A DNA stretch of 64,000 bases from Anaeramoeba flamelloides (lineage: Eukaryota; Metamonada; Anaeramoebidae): contig JANTQA010000008.1 of assembly GCA_027625915.1 (NCBI GenBank), positions 9,983,001 to 10,047,000 of the forward strand. The letters run 5' to 3'. Under the pieces are notes generated by a model. It saw nothing but the letters and a program-made list of their open reading frames with translations, had not been told where the DNA came from and did not search any database. Positions within the stretch are counted from its first letter, which is position 1; each line of letters opens with the position of its first letter. Both the position numbers and the translations under genes were made by a program. Positions 22,291-37,863 of this stretch are shown one piece after another.

Positions 22291-22639
22291 TATTTTTAAA
22301 GTTCAAAAATTATCATTATACAATGTAGGATCTCGTCCCGGCTGATAAAAAAAAACAGTATTGATGAGATTATATTCTAATTAAATAAAAATAAAAGATT
22401 ATGATTGAACTTTGTTAATTTTATTAGAAAATTGAAAATCTTTTATTAGATTTAAAACATAAGATCAAACAATTTTTCAAAGGAATAAAAAATTAAAAGA
22501 AAAAATTAAAAATTTGAATGAGAAAAATTATAGATTTGATATCATAAAGTTGAAAAAAGTTTTAATGCTAACATATATTATGACAATATTAGCACTAAAA
22601 TCACAATAATCTGAAAAAACTACAATTAGTTCAACTTTA

Positions 22640-23420
22640 TCATGAAAAATCATCAAATCACCATATCTCATATTATCAAAATAAAACAAAGAAAATTATT
22701 TTTTGAAATCCTCAAAACATACCATTGGCCTTTTCAAAAACAGTTTAAACACTTTTACAAAACTTTCCCCCTTTTAAAACACTATAAAATGTTCGAAAAG
22801 GCTGTAAAGTGGTATTCAAGCATTTGAAAGGTTTGAAAGAAATAAAATTTTATGAATGGCCTTGGATTTTGATTTAGTACTAAAAAAAACTGTTTTAGTT
22901 TGAATATTTGTTATTTTTTTTTTTACTAAAATAAAATATCCTGCCGATTTAATGATCAAACAAATAACCAACCCTTTCAACAATGTTACTTGGTTATAAA
23001 ATAGGTGCTTTTTTTTTATAAATAGAGTTTTTACATTCAAAAAATAAATAACCAAAAACAAGAAAGAGATATTTTCCTTCTAATTGGCGATTGATGAACA
23101 AAAAAACCTTTTAAATCTAGCTATTTTTTTCGTAAAATTCAAAAATATTTGAAAATAAATGACAAAAAGAAGAAAAAAAATAACAAAAAGAAATTGAAAA
23201 TAAATGTACAAATAATCTTAATAATTAGTGATAATCTGGCTAAGTTTATAGTGAAAGCTTTTGACAAGTTATCCAATCCCCTTTTAGCTTTCCTAAAGAT
23301 TGAAAACTTTTTTAACACAATAACACATTCTATAAAGAACGCATGAACTTAGATAATTTTATCAGCCTCTTTTATTCAACACAATTTATAACAACACACT
23401 TGACTGAAAAACTCATTGCT
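22640..23420. repeat. Dispersed repeat R, copy 2
   Basis: Aligns with 57100-57905 over most of its length, and with 18361-18600 in the middle. Degenerate; no coding frame supported. Confidence 0.65.
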
Positions 23421-25682
23421 TAGCTTTTTTTCATCAGTATGTTGTTGGTATTAATAATCGTTCCACTTTTTAACCAAAATAGAAACCTGAAAACTCTTGA
23501 TTTGAACCTTGATTTGAATCATATATATTTTTTGTTATTTTTTGAAAAGAATAACTTTTTTTCATTGATATTCTTTTAGAACAAACAAATTTCTACTTTT
23601 TAAAAATCTAGTTAAATTTACACAAAAGCAATAACCTTTATATCATAGTTTAATATTTATCACCACATTTTGACAATTATTAAGATTTTCGACAGTTACC
23701 ATGATTTTATTAAAATATCGCGATTTTATACTATATTAAGATTTTATAAAAATAATCTTAACTTTAGAAACTTTATTTGTGTTTTAAGAAAGAAATCACC
23801 AAATCCTATAATTTTCACTTTTTTAAAAACAATTAATTTGAATTTTCAAAGATAATTTCTTTTATAATTTTTTATCAGATTGATTTTTTATTGAATGAAA
23901 TATTTATGACTTGATAATATTAATATCGGAATATTTCTTATATTTTAATACACTTTAGGTTTGTAACAATATTTCTAAAATAAAAATAAATTGAATCAAA
24001 TATATTCTATGAAATATTGAAAAAACATTGAGATATTTTGATGAATTATTTTCGAACAAAATACATTATTCTATTTTCGACTATTTAACTTACTTTAATA
24101 TTCAACTTTCTTGCAAATAACTAAATCCTTTTTACTTTTTCAAAATATTTTTAAAATACTTAACTAGATTATATGATATTTTTATTTAGAAATTCCAAAA
24201 TAAATTTATTTCTTATTTTATAAAATTCAGCAAAGTCAGTAACATCTTTTAAAACTTACATAAATTATAATTAAATAGAAACATCGGCTTGATTATCATT
24301 TGTTGTTAAATTTGTGTTTTCTCTCCCCATCCCCACCCTCTACCCCCTCTCAAATTTCTTTTCCTTTTTATCAAAACATTTAAGTAGATTTTTTATAATT
24401 AAAGAAACCATTACCAAATATCCTTTTTTTATTTTTATGTTTTTTTTAATTGATAAGAATTGTAAAAAATATTATACAAATAAATAAAAAAAATTTAATA
24501 TTGAAAAAAATCAAGTCTTCTTAAAATAAATTTCAATTTATTTTTATTAAAAATTTTATTGGCTTTGATTTTTATTCAGAGGAGATTTCCATAAAAAAGT
24601 CAAAAAAAAAAACTAATTTATTAAAAATAGAAATTAATTCTAATAAAACAAATAAAGTTATTAATTTCAGAAAATAAAGCAAAAAAAGCAGAATAACTTT
24701 TTTTTTTCATTTTTTAAAACAAGAATAATTTTTTTTTGATTGATCATGAAATTTAATAATTAATTTTTTCTGATCCATTAGAATTATTTACAATTTTGAC
24801 CAGTACCCAAAAACTCATTTTAATTTTTAAATTTTATCAATTTAAAGTTTAATTTTCAAATGATCGCAACAGTTGATGAAATTTATCGTTTTTTTATTTG
24901 AAATTTAAAAAGTAAAGTTGTATCAAAAATAAAAAAAATCAAAATAATTTGTATATTGTCAAATAATTGCCAATAATCTAGGATTCCTTTTATTTGCATC
25001 TTTATTGTTCTTGTTCTACCCCCCCCCCCCCTTCTTTTTTTTTTTTTTTTTTTTTATCAAATTAGTTTGATTTTTCCTTGATATATAATTTATGATTTGG
25101 ATTAACATCATTTAATGCTCGGAAAGATAAAAGAAAAAGAAATTCAGATAATTTTTATTTTGTAAAGTTTTACAATTACATTCAATTATTCTTTTACATT
25201 TAATATTTAATTGAAAAAGTGTTTAAAATCGAAAAAAAATATATAATTTGATATTCGTATATTATTTTTAATTTTTTGTATATTTTATTAATTATCATAA
25301 ATAATAGGAATTAAAAACACTCTTATCCATAAAAAATAATTTATAAAAAAATCTTTTATAATCGAAAAATTAAATTTTTTCCAAAAAAAAAAAAAATTAA
25401 TATAATATAAAAAGAGAACAAAAACAAGCTGAAGTAAAATAAAAATTATATTAATATTTAATAATTTGTTTTTTAATTTATGGTTTCATTAGAAAATTAT
25501 TGAATCAATAATAATATTAATTATTAATATTTTAAAGAAAGAATTTAAAAAAAAAAAAAAAGAGAGAGAGAGAGGAAAAGAAAAATGATAAAAAATATTA
25601 TAAAAAATAGAAAAATATTAATATTAAAAATAAAAAAAAAAAAAATAAAAAGATTAAAATAACAGAGATAATAATTTAGGAA
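23421..25682. other. Gene-free region downstream of NF1
   Basis: Extremely AT-rich. Holds a polypyrimidine stretch at 24315-24370, a C13 run next to a T run at 25019-25056 and (AG)n at about 25560-25575. No exon seen. Confidence 0.6.
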
Positions 25683-28600
25683 TTAATTTTCTTTTTTGAA
25701 CGAATAGTAACTGGCTCGGTTTTTTTCTGAAAGCAAATCATAAATACCATGGAAACCAATTTTTTCCATAAAATTAGAGATGGGAGGTTCTTTGTATGAA
25801 AGGAGGAAAAAGGACAAGTTCAATGCCAATTGGTGAACTGTAGAATTCTGAGAGCGGTCTATGATTTGGAATAATTTTGGGAGGAAATGATGTTGTATTG
25901 TGTTGTAAACTGTTGGGTATGAATCGATGGAAGGCATTAAAAGTTCTAAGATGTATTGGTGTTCTTGTTCGTAATCTGACTGCACCAAGATTGCTGTCAA
26001 TAGGGAGACCAGCAATGTTGCCGAATTATTATTGTGGTTCATGATCGGGCTGAAAATCAATTGTTCAAACTCACCTTCCCAATCGATATAGTTTCTTAAA
26101 AATTCTCTCAGTTCAGAGACTTCCTTTCTGCCTATACATGTAGACAGTCCTACAATATAGGCTGTGATTGGGTAATTTAATTCAGTTTTACAAGAGATTT
26201 CGATAACCTTTCTGAAGATGGAGATCATTTTAACCTTCACAGTTGAATTGCCCTTGCTTTGCAATAATAGCGAACTTAGCGCGAAGCTGAAATGCGAATG
26301 GAAATTGATCCCCACTATATTTTCCAATCTCGTTAAAGACTTGTCCAATATTTGGTTATCATTTCGAACAGTCATGAATACAGTCTCTAAGGAATTCTCG
26401 TCGAATACTTGTTGTTCGTCCAAATAATTCAAAATCACGTTCAGCATGTCTAATGCATAAGAGAAGTAATACTGGTCTCCGATTTCAAATAATATTATTG
26501 GCAGCCAAAACATTGTGAACAATAAATCACTTTCCTTTTCAATCAATGGGTATAGGTGTGTCAATGAAATCAATATTGAAGAGCACAGGTCTCTATTTGT
26601 TTGGTTTGCAAAGTCCAAATTCCCCAATAGACTGCTAAAATATGAAAGAATCTTTTTGATTAATTCTGTTTTCACTTCTTCATCGGTGATCACCCCCAAA
26701 ATTACAAACGATCTGCATTGGATTATTGAATTATCAAACGTGCATTTTGTTGTTGTTTGTATCCATTTGTTTTGCCATTTATTATAAATTTCTGTGTCAT
26801 TTTTATAGCATTTTAAAACTTGATTAAATAATTGTGTGATCTTCTCAGTACTTACAATGGGTATTTCTGACAAATTATGAGGAATTAAATTTTGGTTTTT
26901 GTTTGTTAAAATTTCATTCTGTTTGACTCAGTGCCCGTGAACAACATTCTAAATCGAATGTCAGAGATTTCCTTTAGCAATTTCACCAAAATTTCATAAT
27001 CCTTTTCCATTTTTGGTGGTAGTTTTGTTGACAACGAATGCAAAATGTTGATTGCTAGACTTAATAGCCAAGACCTCAAATAAAATGAATTCACCCAATG
27101 AGTATTGATAATGAAATGGAAAATATCTGGCAAATTATTTTCTAATGATATTAAATTCTCAAAACTTAAATATAATAAAAATCTTGTTAATATCAATATT
27201 TCATTCCATTTTTCATAATCTTCTATTTTTTTAAAACCTTTCTCCACCATTGTCACATTACTATTATTATCATTGCTTGTTATTGTAGTATCTTTTATTT
27301 CTTGATGAGAAGCTAAAAACAAGCAATTTAATAATTTTTTACAAATCAATTTTGAAAAAATTTCTGGATGGCTTGATGAAACAGTGACTACAATTTGTGC
27401 AATCCTTTCAGATTTTATTGTATTTATTCCAAATGCAATTGATTGTTCAACAAACACATTTAATACCAATTCAAATAATTCGATTACAGAGCTAATGGAT
27501 TTCCAAATATGGACTAAAATGGCTGGATATAATTTGTTTTCTTGTAAAGTGATATTTAATAAATTGACAATGATTTTTTTAACAAATAATTTTTTATTTT
27601 CTTTTTCATCTTTATTTTTATTGTCACTTTTATTTTTTTCATTCTCATTCTCATTCTTATTCCCATTCCCATTCCCATTCTCATTCTCATTTTTATTCTC
27701 ATTTTTATTCTCATTTTTATTCTCATTCTTATTCTCATTATTTAAAAAGGAAGTTAAATTGACAAACCAAGGAGAAACATATTGCAAACATAAATGTTTT
27801 CCTTCTGAACTAGCTTCGTTATAATGCTTTACTGCTTCATAAAGAAATTCCAAAGTGATATGCTTTTCATTTTGTGAAATTGCCTTACTGAGATTTACAA
27901 CAAAGCTAGTATGGCTTTGAGGAATAGACAATCCATCTGCTTCCAACAGTTGGCCACTCATTGTAAATCGAAAGCTATTACAAAGTGCGGTTAATAAATT
28001 ATAACTAGATTTTCTTAAATTTTCAGATTGTGAGCCCAAATTTAACAGAGCAATATTCAATAAGCTACCTGGCACATCTGATGGTCTAATTTCTGGGATT
28101 TTTTTTTTTTTTTTTTTGGCTTGTTTTTTGTGAAAAATCATATTTTTCCTTAATTGTGTTGATACTGTGCACGATTTCACTCACAAATTGAGAACATTTA
28201 TAATTTATATTCTTTTGTTTATTATCAATGATCATATCCAAAATGAATTGGTCTTGAGTGTTAATAGTTTTGCTAATTGATTTAATGTTGCTAAAATGTA
28301 TAAAATCAATTAAATTACAATTTTGATTGAATAGATTTTCTTTTAATTGCACGATTTGTAAATAATTATTTGACATTTTGAATTTTAATTTATGTGTTTT
28401 CACTCTACTTAATTGTTGACTTATATTTTCATAAGTTGAGATTATGGAACTTTCAAATTCGATGGTTTCTTCAGGTAAATGAACTTGCTTTGTTAAAAGA
28501 TAATTGTTTAATTCACTAGCATTTTCAAGAATATTGATTAATTTATTTAATTTATTTGGAATGATTGAATTGATAGTTTTGATATATCGTTTAAATTCTG

Positions 28601-31600
28601 TCGAAGGATTTAATAAGATTATTTGTTGCAAATTATTTGACCATCCATATGGAATATGTTTTAAAAATTGATTGCACCAATATTTGGGAATTTCGTTATT
28701 CTTTTTGAAATTTGTCAAATCAAGAATGATAATATATGGTTTGTTAATCAATGGTTTGATCATGATCAAGATGTGATATAACAACAATTGATAATCACAA
28801 TTATCCTTAACAATTTTTCTATTGACAACATAAATTACAGATTCATTTTTTTTACTTTCCCCCTTATGATAAATGACATTGTTAAATTGTTGTAATTCAT
28901 TTTCTTTCCCTTTCATTGTCTCAATAAAGCGTTGATAATTCTTATCAGATTTTTTTTTAAAATTAGTTTCAACAATTTCATTATTGATCATATTTTGATT
29001 GTTAGTTTTCTTTTCTTCTGTTTGCTTTTGTTGTGCATCACTTGGTTTGCCTAATTGTGTCAAGATTGTCACAAAGTTTTCTCCCTTTTTCACTTGGTTA
29101 TTATCTTTTAACCTTTTAAAATAAACACTTAAATTTTGCAAGTTCAAATATAGAAACTGATGTAAGGAATTCAAATCTTTCGAGCTAATTTCTTCATCAA
29201 TGATTTCTTCTGGTTCATTTTCTTCATTATCATCATTGTTATTATTATTTTCCTTATCTTTTAATTGTTCATTTTGAAGATTATTAGTAACTTTCCCATT
29301 ATTCAAATTGTCCAAATAATTGGCATTTGACAATTTAATAACCAATTGATTGAAATTTTCTTGGTTGCTTTTAATGAACTTATTTAATGGTATCATGAAT
29401 TCTTCTTTGTTTCCAAACATTACACCATTTGCCAAGTTTTGTAATGCCTTTGTGATCAGAATCAATGCTCTTCTAACTTCAACAGGGATACGTTCTTTAA
29501 CCAAATCTGCGTTTTCTGGCGAAATAATTGCTGGACAAATGAACCTTAAAAAGAAAAATCCTGCAATAACAATATTTGTGCAATTTTTGAATTTACTTTC
29601 AACAGTGGTTTTTAATATGTTGGATATTTTATAAAAATTGATTGGTACATTACTCAATGAATTCATGATCTTGTTGAAATAAACTTGTGTTAGTTCTAAT
29701 AAATTTTTCAGATTTTCATCCAAATTTTCATCTTGTTTGAGTTTTCGTTGATCAATCTCAATGCCTTTTTTATTAACCATAATATCATTAATCGTTGTTT
29801 GAATCAAATCAGATAATGCTTTTTTTAAATATTGTCTCCCAATGGTCTTTGAATAAGCACTCATCATTTTACTTGCAAAGCTATTTCTTCGAAATAATGT
29901 TGATGGCTGATCAATTGGATTGTTGTTTACCTCTGTCTCGATCATGAATTTTAATAATTCGATATCAGAACCTCTTGTTCGGTTGATTCTTATTAAAATG
30001 CCTGCCAACAAATCCATTTCAGTGACTTTAATGATTTCACAAATTGCCTTTGTGACAATGAGATCTTTGTCCAAGATCATTTCAATCAAGTTTCTATATT
30101 TGTCTTCTAATGTTTCTTTTAAATTGCCAAACTCTGTTCCTTGTTTCAAAATGTTTGTAAAGACATCAAGAAATTCGCTTCTTGTCACTAAATTCTTCAC
30201 ATATCCCATCGGTAACGTGTGACGCAGTCCCACATTGACATTTGCATGCAGCATATAGCTAAGCGCAATGACAGTTAATTGTGAGATTTTTTTTTCCTCT
30301 TCGCTAATATTGCTACTTCCGCTATTATTTACGTTTTTAGCTCTTAATCTTGACAATAATTGAGTGAAAAAGGTAAAATATTGATAAAATAAATTTGATT
30401 TTTGTTCCAAAATTTCTTCTCCTGTTGGCTGCTTGGTTTTCCCAACCCATGGCTTTTGCAAGGGCAACTCATCCAACAATTTTGTAATTGCCTCCATTGC
30501 AAATAAATCAACTTCATTAATTAATTTCTTCATTTTCTTGGCTTCTTTATTGGTATTGTTCTCATTGCCCATTTGATTTAATTTTTCATTAAAACTACCA
30601 TTTTGAATTTTGTTGCCTAAATTGTTTTGGTTTTTGGGATTAATATTTTTCAAGATTTCATCAAATGTTTGTTTGCTGGTGTTATTGCTATTGCTATTAT
30701 TTGTTGAATTTTCATTATTATTTTCATTTATGAGGAAGGTATTAGATTTTGATTTTGAAATTGTTTTTTTTTGAAAATCAGAAAACCATTCCATCAACAA
30801 TTCAACCAATTCATTTCGAAACATTAATTCTCTTTTAAATAGAATAAAATCCTTTTTTTCCATCAATAGCGTAATTAATTTACACATCTTGATTTTCACA
30901 CTAAAATTTGGTATGTCAACAACAAATCTTGAAATTGCCTTGATCATTGTAATAAATAGATTCTCAATCTCAACATTAGCCAAATCATCCATTGTCAATG
31001 GTTGTTCTAGAATGCCTCTTAAAACAAAAATAATCTGATCCAAAAATCTAACTGCGATTTGAGATTTATTAACTTTTTTCAAAAAATGCCTGCTTTGCCA
31101 TCAGCCCAAATTTTAAAATCATTTTTGATCAATTCTTGGATTTTTTTTGAAAAATATATAATATACAGAAGTCGACATTTGTGTGATGATCTTGACAACA
31201 GCTCCTCTTATATATGTAATATCAGATACAATTAATTCTAAAATATAACCTAAAAAATGTCCCAATTACTACCTGCCCGATCCCTTCCTTTTCATCTATT
31301 TGGTTAATGCACCCACTGCTGCCGCTGTTTGTTAAGTTGGGTTTATCGTTAGATTTCTTGATAGTTGAACGTAACACAATTTTTTTTAGCAACAGCTGCC
31401 AATGAAATTAAAAATCCCAAGTCATTTTCCCATTCTAATCTTTCCAAATTCTGATTGTAATCTTCCAAATTAATCATCTTTTTTTGACTTGGATACATTT
31501 TCTGATTTATATTCAATCATCCTTTCAAACTTCAAAATCCTTTCACTTTTCTCTCCCCATTTTTGATGGATCTTGGTCCATGCTGGCTTGTTGCCTGTGG

Positions 31601-34390
31601 TCGCAGTGTCAATCCTTCGAAATAACGAACGGATGTTTTTCTGTTGTGCAATTCTACTTGTCACATATCTTCCCATTTGATACATTTTTTTTGTAATTTT
31701 GATAACTTGCTGCAATGGTGTTTTTCGTGTTGTTAATTTCATTTAACAATTTTAATTCTTGACATAAGCAATCAATACATTCAACAGTTTGTGTAACAAT
31801 AATTGGATCACTATTACATAATAACATTAATAATGCATTTTCAATTCTAGTATTTGCCTATTTTTTTTTTATTATTATTTTAATTTTTTGTTTTTAATAT
31901 TATTAGAGATATTTATTTTATTAATTATAATTTTTAATTCAAACATTTTTTGTATTGGTATTTTTATAAAAAAAATTTGTTTTGTGAGAATTTATTAAAA
32001 TTAAATCTTATTAATATTTTTTAAAATAACCAAACTAAATTTCCAAAATATAAATATATTTAATATTATATACAAAAATTAAATTTTTTATTCTTATTTT
32101 TATTTATATTAAAGAATAAAATTATTTTCTCTGAAAATTTTCAACTTTTTGAAAAAATCATTTTTTATAATTTATTTTTAATTAAATAATTTTTTAAAAA
32201 ACAAAAAGATTCCTTCTCTTTATAATTCAATTCAAAATATATTCTTACTTTAGTATTCAAGAAAATTTCATTGTAGTTAATCATAATATAAAACCTAAAA
32301 GTTACAATTGTTAAATGTTATTTGGATATGTGCTCATATTATGAGATATTATTTAGAATTTTCAATAAATTATTAAGAACAAAAATTGTAATTTTCAAAT
32401 CAAAAATAGTCAAATATTGATTTTTTTTTTTTTTTTTTTTTGAGTTTAATTTTATGTCAAAAAATAGAGTACATTATTTATTTTTATTTTTTTTTTGATT
32501 TTATCATTCGATTATTAAAAATAAATTTTCATTTAATAAATTAAATATTAATTTATGTCTTTTCTGTTTTTTTTTTTATTTATTTATTTATCCTCAATAC
32601 TTTTATTTATATCCATTTATCTCTTTCCTTTTGGAATTGTTTAAATTAGAAAAAAAAAAAAAAAAAAGTATTTTGAGTCTAACATGTTGATAAATAATGA
32701 AATTATTGTTGGTAACTTTAAATAAATAATTATTTTTTTTTTTTTTTTATTATTATTTTATTTCTTTAATCAAATTTATTAATATAATAAAACTTTTATT
32801 TGAAAATAATCACATTACATTTCAAGATTTTAGGTTCAATGATTGATTTTATTAAATCAATAGAAAAAAATTTTTTTTTCAAATTTAACAAGAATTAAAA
32901 TCAACAAAAAAATTACAAAAAATCACAAAAAAAAAAAAAAATCACAAAAAAAAAAAAAATCACAAAAAAATAAAAAATCAAAAAAAAAAAAATATTACTT
33001 GGTCATGAGTTAATTTAATTCTCCCAGATAAAACTTCATCCTTTAAATGTCCAATTAAAAATTTGTTTCTTTTCCTTAAAATATCGAGTAATAAATTTAA
33101 CCATAAAACAATTTTTTCTTGAGTAACTTTTTGAGTATCGATAATTTGGTTAGCAAATATATATAGTGCCATTGAATTCAATTCAAAAAATGTTTCAACA
33201 ATTTTATCAGAAGTTCCCCATTTCAAAATATATTCACTTTTGTGTAAAACCTTTAAAAAGTTAATCCCTTCATGTGTGATTTCGTTACTTAAGGAGTTAT
33301 CGATACATTGTGGTAAAGTGGTAAATAGTATTTTAATTTCACCGCTTAGCATTTTCTTTTCATTGTTTGAATTGATTGCGTAGGATACTAAAGCAAAATC
33401 TGGGTCTGCAGAAAATAGTTTTAACGATTCCTCCACAATAATCATTTGCATATTGGCTAATTCCATTTGTTCTCTTTCTTTTTTTTTAATATTGGAATTA
33501 TTCGTTAAAGATTTTAGGGACCCTATCTTACCCATCGATAATTGGTTAGTGTGTAATCTTCTAAGCGAATCTAAATATTCATAAAAGATCTGTTTGACAT
33601 CAACAGCTCGTGAATAAGTTTTTTCAATACTGGGGTTCCATTCCAATGGTTTTTCTTGTGCGATTTGAACCAACCCTTTGATTAGCACCAGTTTAAAAAT
33701 AGGTGACGAGTTTGGGTGTAGGCAGGCATTGTAATGTTCTTTAGTCGTTTCTGTGGGTGTTAATCGAAATGATGATACTAAAAAATCGACTAACAGATCA
33801 ACATCAGTAATTAACAATTTCTTTTGATTTAATAACTTTGGCGCAACCAATTCTTGGATTTTGGGCACCATCAATCGCAATCCAGTTTGATCACTTTTGG
33901 CAACATAAGTCGCGGCTTTGCAAAAATCAATCAAACATCGCGCAGAAGTTTGAACTTTTTTTTGATCTTTCCCTTTGAAAATCTTTTTTAGGTTTTCAAC
34001 AAATTTCCCAGTTGCACTTTTTAATATATTTTTATCATTAGTTCCTATTTGTAAAATGATTTTTGGACATAGAACTAACAGCATTGTTAATAATGGCCAA
34101 TATTGATATTGAACCTTCTTTTTGACTGAAGTTGACCAATCTAAAATTTTTTGAAACAAAATTTCTGGATTTCCTTGCATCTTTTTTCCTGAGCGATAAA
34201 ACTCTGTAAATTGCTCTGGGTGGTAATCAATCCAATTCCAAATCCCTTTTTTAATTTTGTTTTATTTGGTTTTTTTTTTTTTTGTTTTATTTTTTTTTTG
34301 TAAAAATTGTTTGAGATTTTTTATTTTGTTTTTTTTTTTTTTTAGTTTTATTTTTATTAATATTTTTTTTAAAACAATTGTTTCAGATTT

Positions 34391-34421
<31 letters not shown>

Positions 34422-37400
34422 GGGGGGGTGGGGGGTTATTTTTATTAATTTGTTTTTATTTTGGAAGTTTTGTTCTTTTAATATTTTCAGTTATTTTTAA
34501 AATGATCAATAATTTATAATTCTTAATAAAAAGATAATATTATTGATAAATTTAAGTTGCATCATTTTATATTTACTTTTGGAAAAAAAAATTTTTTTTT
34601 GATAATTTCAAATATTTTTAAAATTTTTCAAATATTGATTTTATGTTTTGTTTAATTATTTGGAGTGAAGACAAATATCCAACCTTATTCTGCACTATTT
34701 TATGTAATCTCCATATTATACTAAGTTTTAACAAAATAAAAACGAAATCTCACTCACTAAGAAATTTATAAGGTTATTTTCTAACGCGGCTCTCTTGTTA
34801 AATAACTGGGTTTTTTTCATACAAAGTACGTATAATGGGTAATTTGGTAAAAAATATCAGAACTACTCTTTTTTTATTTTTATTAAATTTATTTTCGAGT
34901 ATTTAATTAAAAATTTATAAAAATTTATAAAAATTTAATTCTCTGATTCTAAAATTAGAATAAGTTTTTAATTTTTAATTTTTTACTTTTTTTATTTTTT
35001 TTGTCAAAATAATTCTTTAAAATATGTTGTTAATGTTTTATTTATAAAATCAAATGATTTAACTATTATTTTTGAAGAAAATTGGATCAAATATAAATTG
35101 AATTAATCTTTAAATGTTTTAAAATCTGTATATTATTAATTTTCAAAATTGGTCAAATTGAATTTTTTTTTTATTTTAAAAGAGTTTCGGATTATTTTTA
35201 TCAGTATAAAAGTTTTAAATGGGTTTTTTATGATTTTGAGAGGAAAACACAAAAAGATTATTTTGTGATTAGTAGTATTTTACTACATAAATTGTAGAAA
35301 ATCCAAAATGTTGAAATCATCAAAACCAAACATTTTTAAAAATTTTTTCAAAACATAATTATAACCACCAAAGTTAAACGGAAAATTTTAACCCCCTGGA
35401 AACAAGTAATACTAGTATAATTCCTCTCTTAAGTATTTTTTTTTTTTCAAAATCCCATCTAAAATCCCCTATGATACCGTCCAAATCACCCAAACCTACC
35501 CTAACATACCTTGCCTACCCTAACATACCTTAAAGTATACTAAAAGGGGGGTTTTAAATGCATAAAGCTAATATATTTTAATTGAATTTACTATTTTAAA
35601 AAAATTTACAATTTGACCAATTTTGAAATTTGATAATTTTCCCTTTAAAATATATCAAGTATAACATTTAATTAAAAATTTTTAATTCAGAATTTTTAAT
35701 TCAGATTTTTGTGTTAAATTTATTGTAAAAAATATTCACAAATAAATTATTTATTTCATATGCTCAAAATATTTTATCTTTTTGAAGTTGCTTGGATTCT
35801 TTGAATTTAATATAAGGAAAAAAATGAATATTCTATTTGTAGTAATCATTTTCTTTTTTGTCTTTATAATCTTAAAAAATCAAACATGAAATGAAAAATT
35901 ATTTTTTTTTTTGAACAAAAGGTTATTTTTTAATTTAAAAATTGTAATTTTTCTATTTCAAATAAAGAATTTGAAAAATATTATTATTAAAAAAAAAAAG
36001 AGTTGTCAAATAATAAAACAATCCCAAATTAATATTGTGAAAATATTTACCTTGTCTTACAACATTTACAATTGGGATTTGATAAACTTTTGGAATCTCT
36101 CCTGCTAATAGGGTGATTTTTGTTAATAATCCAGATAGTTTTTGTTGATCATAATCTAAGTGTTGAATTAATTTTAATTCGTTTGATTTAAATTCTTCAG
36201 TTAATTTGTTTTGGATTTTTTCCAAAATAGTTGTAACTTTTGAATATACAACTTCATAATTTGCATGTGAAATTCTGGTGAATAAAACTCCACAATATTT
36301 GTGAACCATTTCAGTAAAAGAATCATGTTCTCTCATGAAATAAATGTTATAAACTATTTTTGAAACTTCATTTGCGATTTGATCAGAAACAATTTTTTTT
36401 TTGAATTTTGTTTGATATTTTCCAATTTCTTCATAAGACTATTAATAGTAGAAAAAATATCAATATTAAGAATAATATTAATTTTAATAAAGAAAAGGAA
36501 GAATATTAATAATAAAAATAAGAAGAAGAATATTAATGTTAACAAGGATAAGAAGAATATTAATAATAAAAATAAAATTAAAAATAATATAATATAGCAG
36601 TATTTTAATTTATAAATAATGAATTGAATAATGCATTTTTTTATTTCTGTAATTCTGTTTAATCAAATTTTATCAGAAAATTTTCCAAGAATTAGAATCC
36701 AAAAAAAAGAGAATTAAATAAGGTTATTTTTTAAAAAAGCCTCAAACCCGTTTGAAAGAAGAAATAGAAGTATAGATTCAATATTTTTAAAAAATTTTTT
36801 TTTTCAATTTTTTAAAATGGATATTTAGTAAAAATCATTTTTTTTTTTTTTAATTTAATAAAATTAAAGTTAATATTGCTGTTGTGAAAAAATAGTGTAT
36901 AGAAAAAAAGTCGAGATTTTTTTTTCTTGTTGTTTATATTTGATTATAAACTAAATTTCATAACAAATGTCCCAATTTTTTTTTATTTTTTTTATTTTAT
37001 TTTTAGATGAAAAACAAATATTCCTATTATATAGGACAGAATATTAAAATAAGAATTATTTTATTATAATAGATAACTTCAATTTATAAAAATATTTATT
37101 TTCAAAATTTGATTTTTAATGGGGAAATGATTTTGAAATTGAGTTTATTAATATAACTCAATCTGGTAGCCTATTATTATTTCTTAAAATGAAAATGTAG
37201 TTGTTAGTTTTTATCATCATTCTTTGAAATTTTTTTTAGAGAAAAATTACAATCATTATAAAAAAAAAAAAAAAAAAAATCTAGAAATTGGATTTTTTGA
37301 TTTATTTTTTAATATTAATCTAAACAATTTTTTTCAAATTAAAAATCCCAAATTAATAAAGTAAGAATAGTTCAAACTCTATAAACATGAAAACCATTAT

Positions 37401-37785
37401 GAATCCTTAAAATTTGATTTAAAATTGCATGGCCAAATTATGCTAAAGTATAAAAATAGTGTTAAATTCTTAATTATTAAAGTATTGTTTCCTAAATTAT
37501 TTTTTTTTTTCAATTTCAGAAATTTGTGATCAAAAAAGTTTTCTATAGTTCTAAAAAAATAGGTATATTGAAGTTTGTCGACTATTTACGATAGATACTT
37601 TTTAAAAACTATTTTTTTAAATTATTTTTTTTTCATATAAACTATTTTTCATAAATTTTGACTCACTTTATAATGTTAATGGGAGTTGTTTTGAGGGTTT
37701 ATTCCAGTATTCTTAACAAAAATTATTTTTAAATTTTTGGATCAGAATCATTTTTTCTAATTTTTCAAATTTTAGTTTTGCTTTT

Positions 37786-37863
<78 letters not shown>

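Noticed and set aside
27604-27735. Regular 6-bp repeat as a regulatory array
   Set aside because: It lies in frame within NF1 coding sequence and encodes an Asn/Glu/Lys run, so it is a low-complexity insert.
31249-31284. A 35-nt GT-AG intron in NF1
   Set aside because: Reading through with one T fewer in a T run gives better homology (FLGYILELIV), so no intron is needed.
35480-35530. Telomere-like CCTACCCTAACATACC repeats
   Set aside because: Only two imperfect copies, in an NF1 intron, with no array; part of dispersed repeat G.
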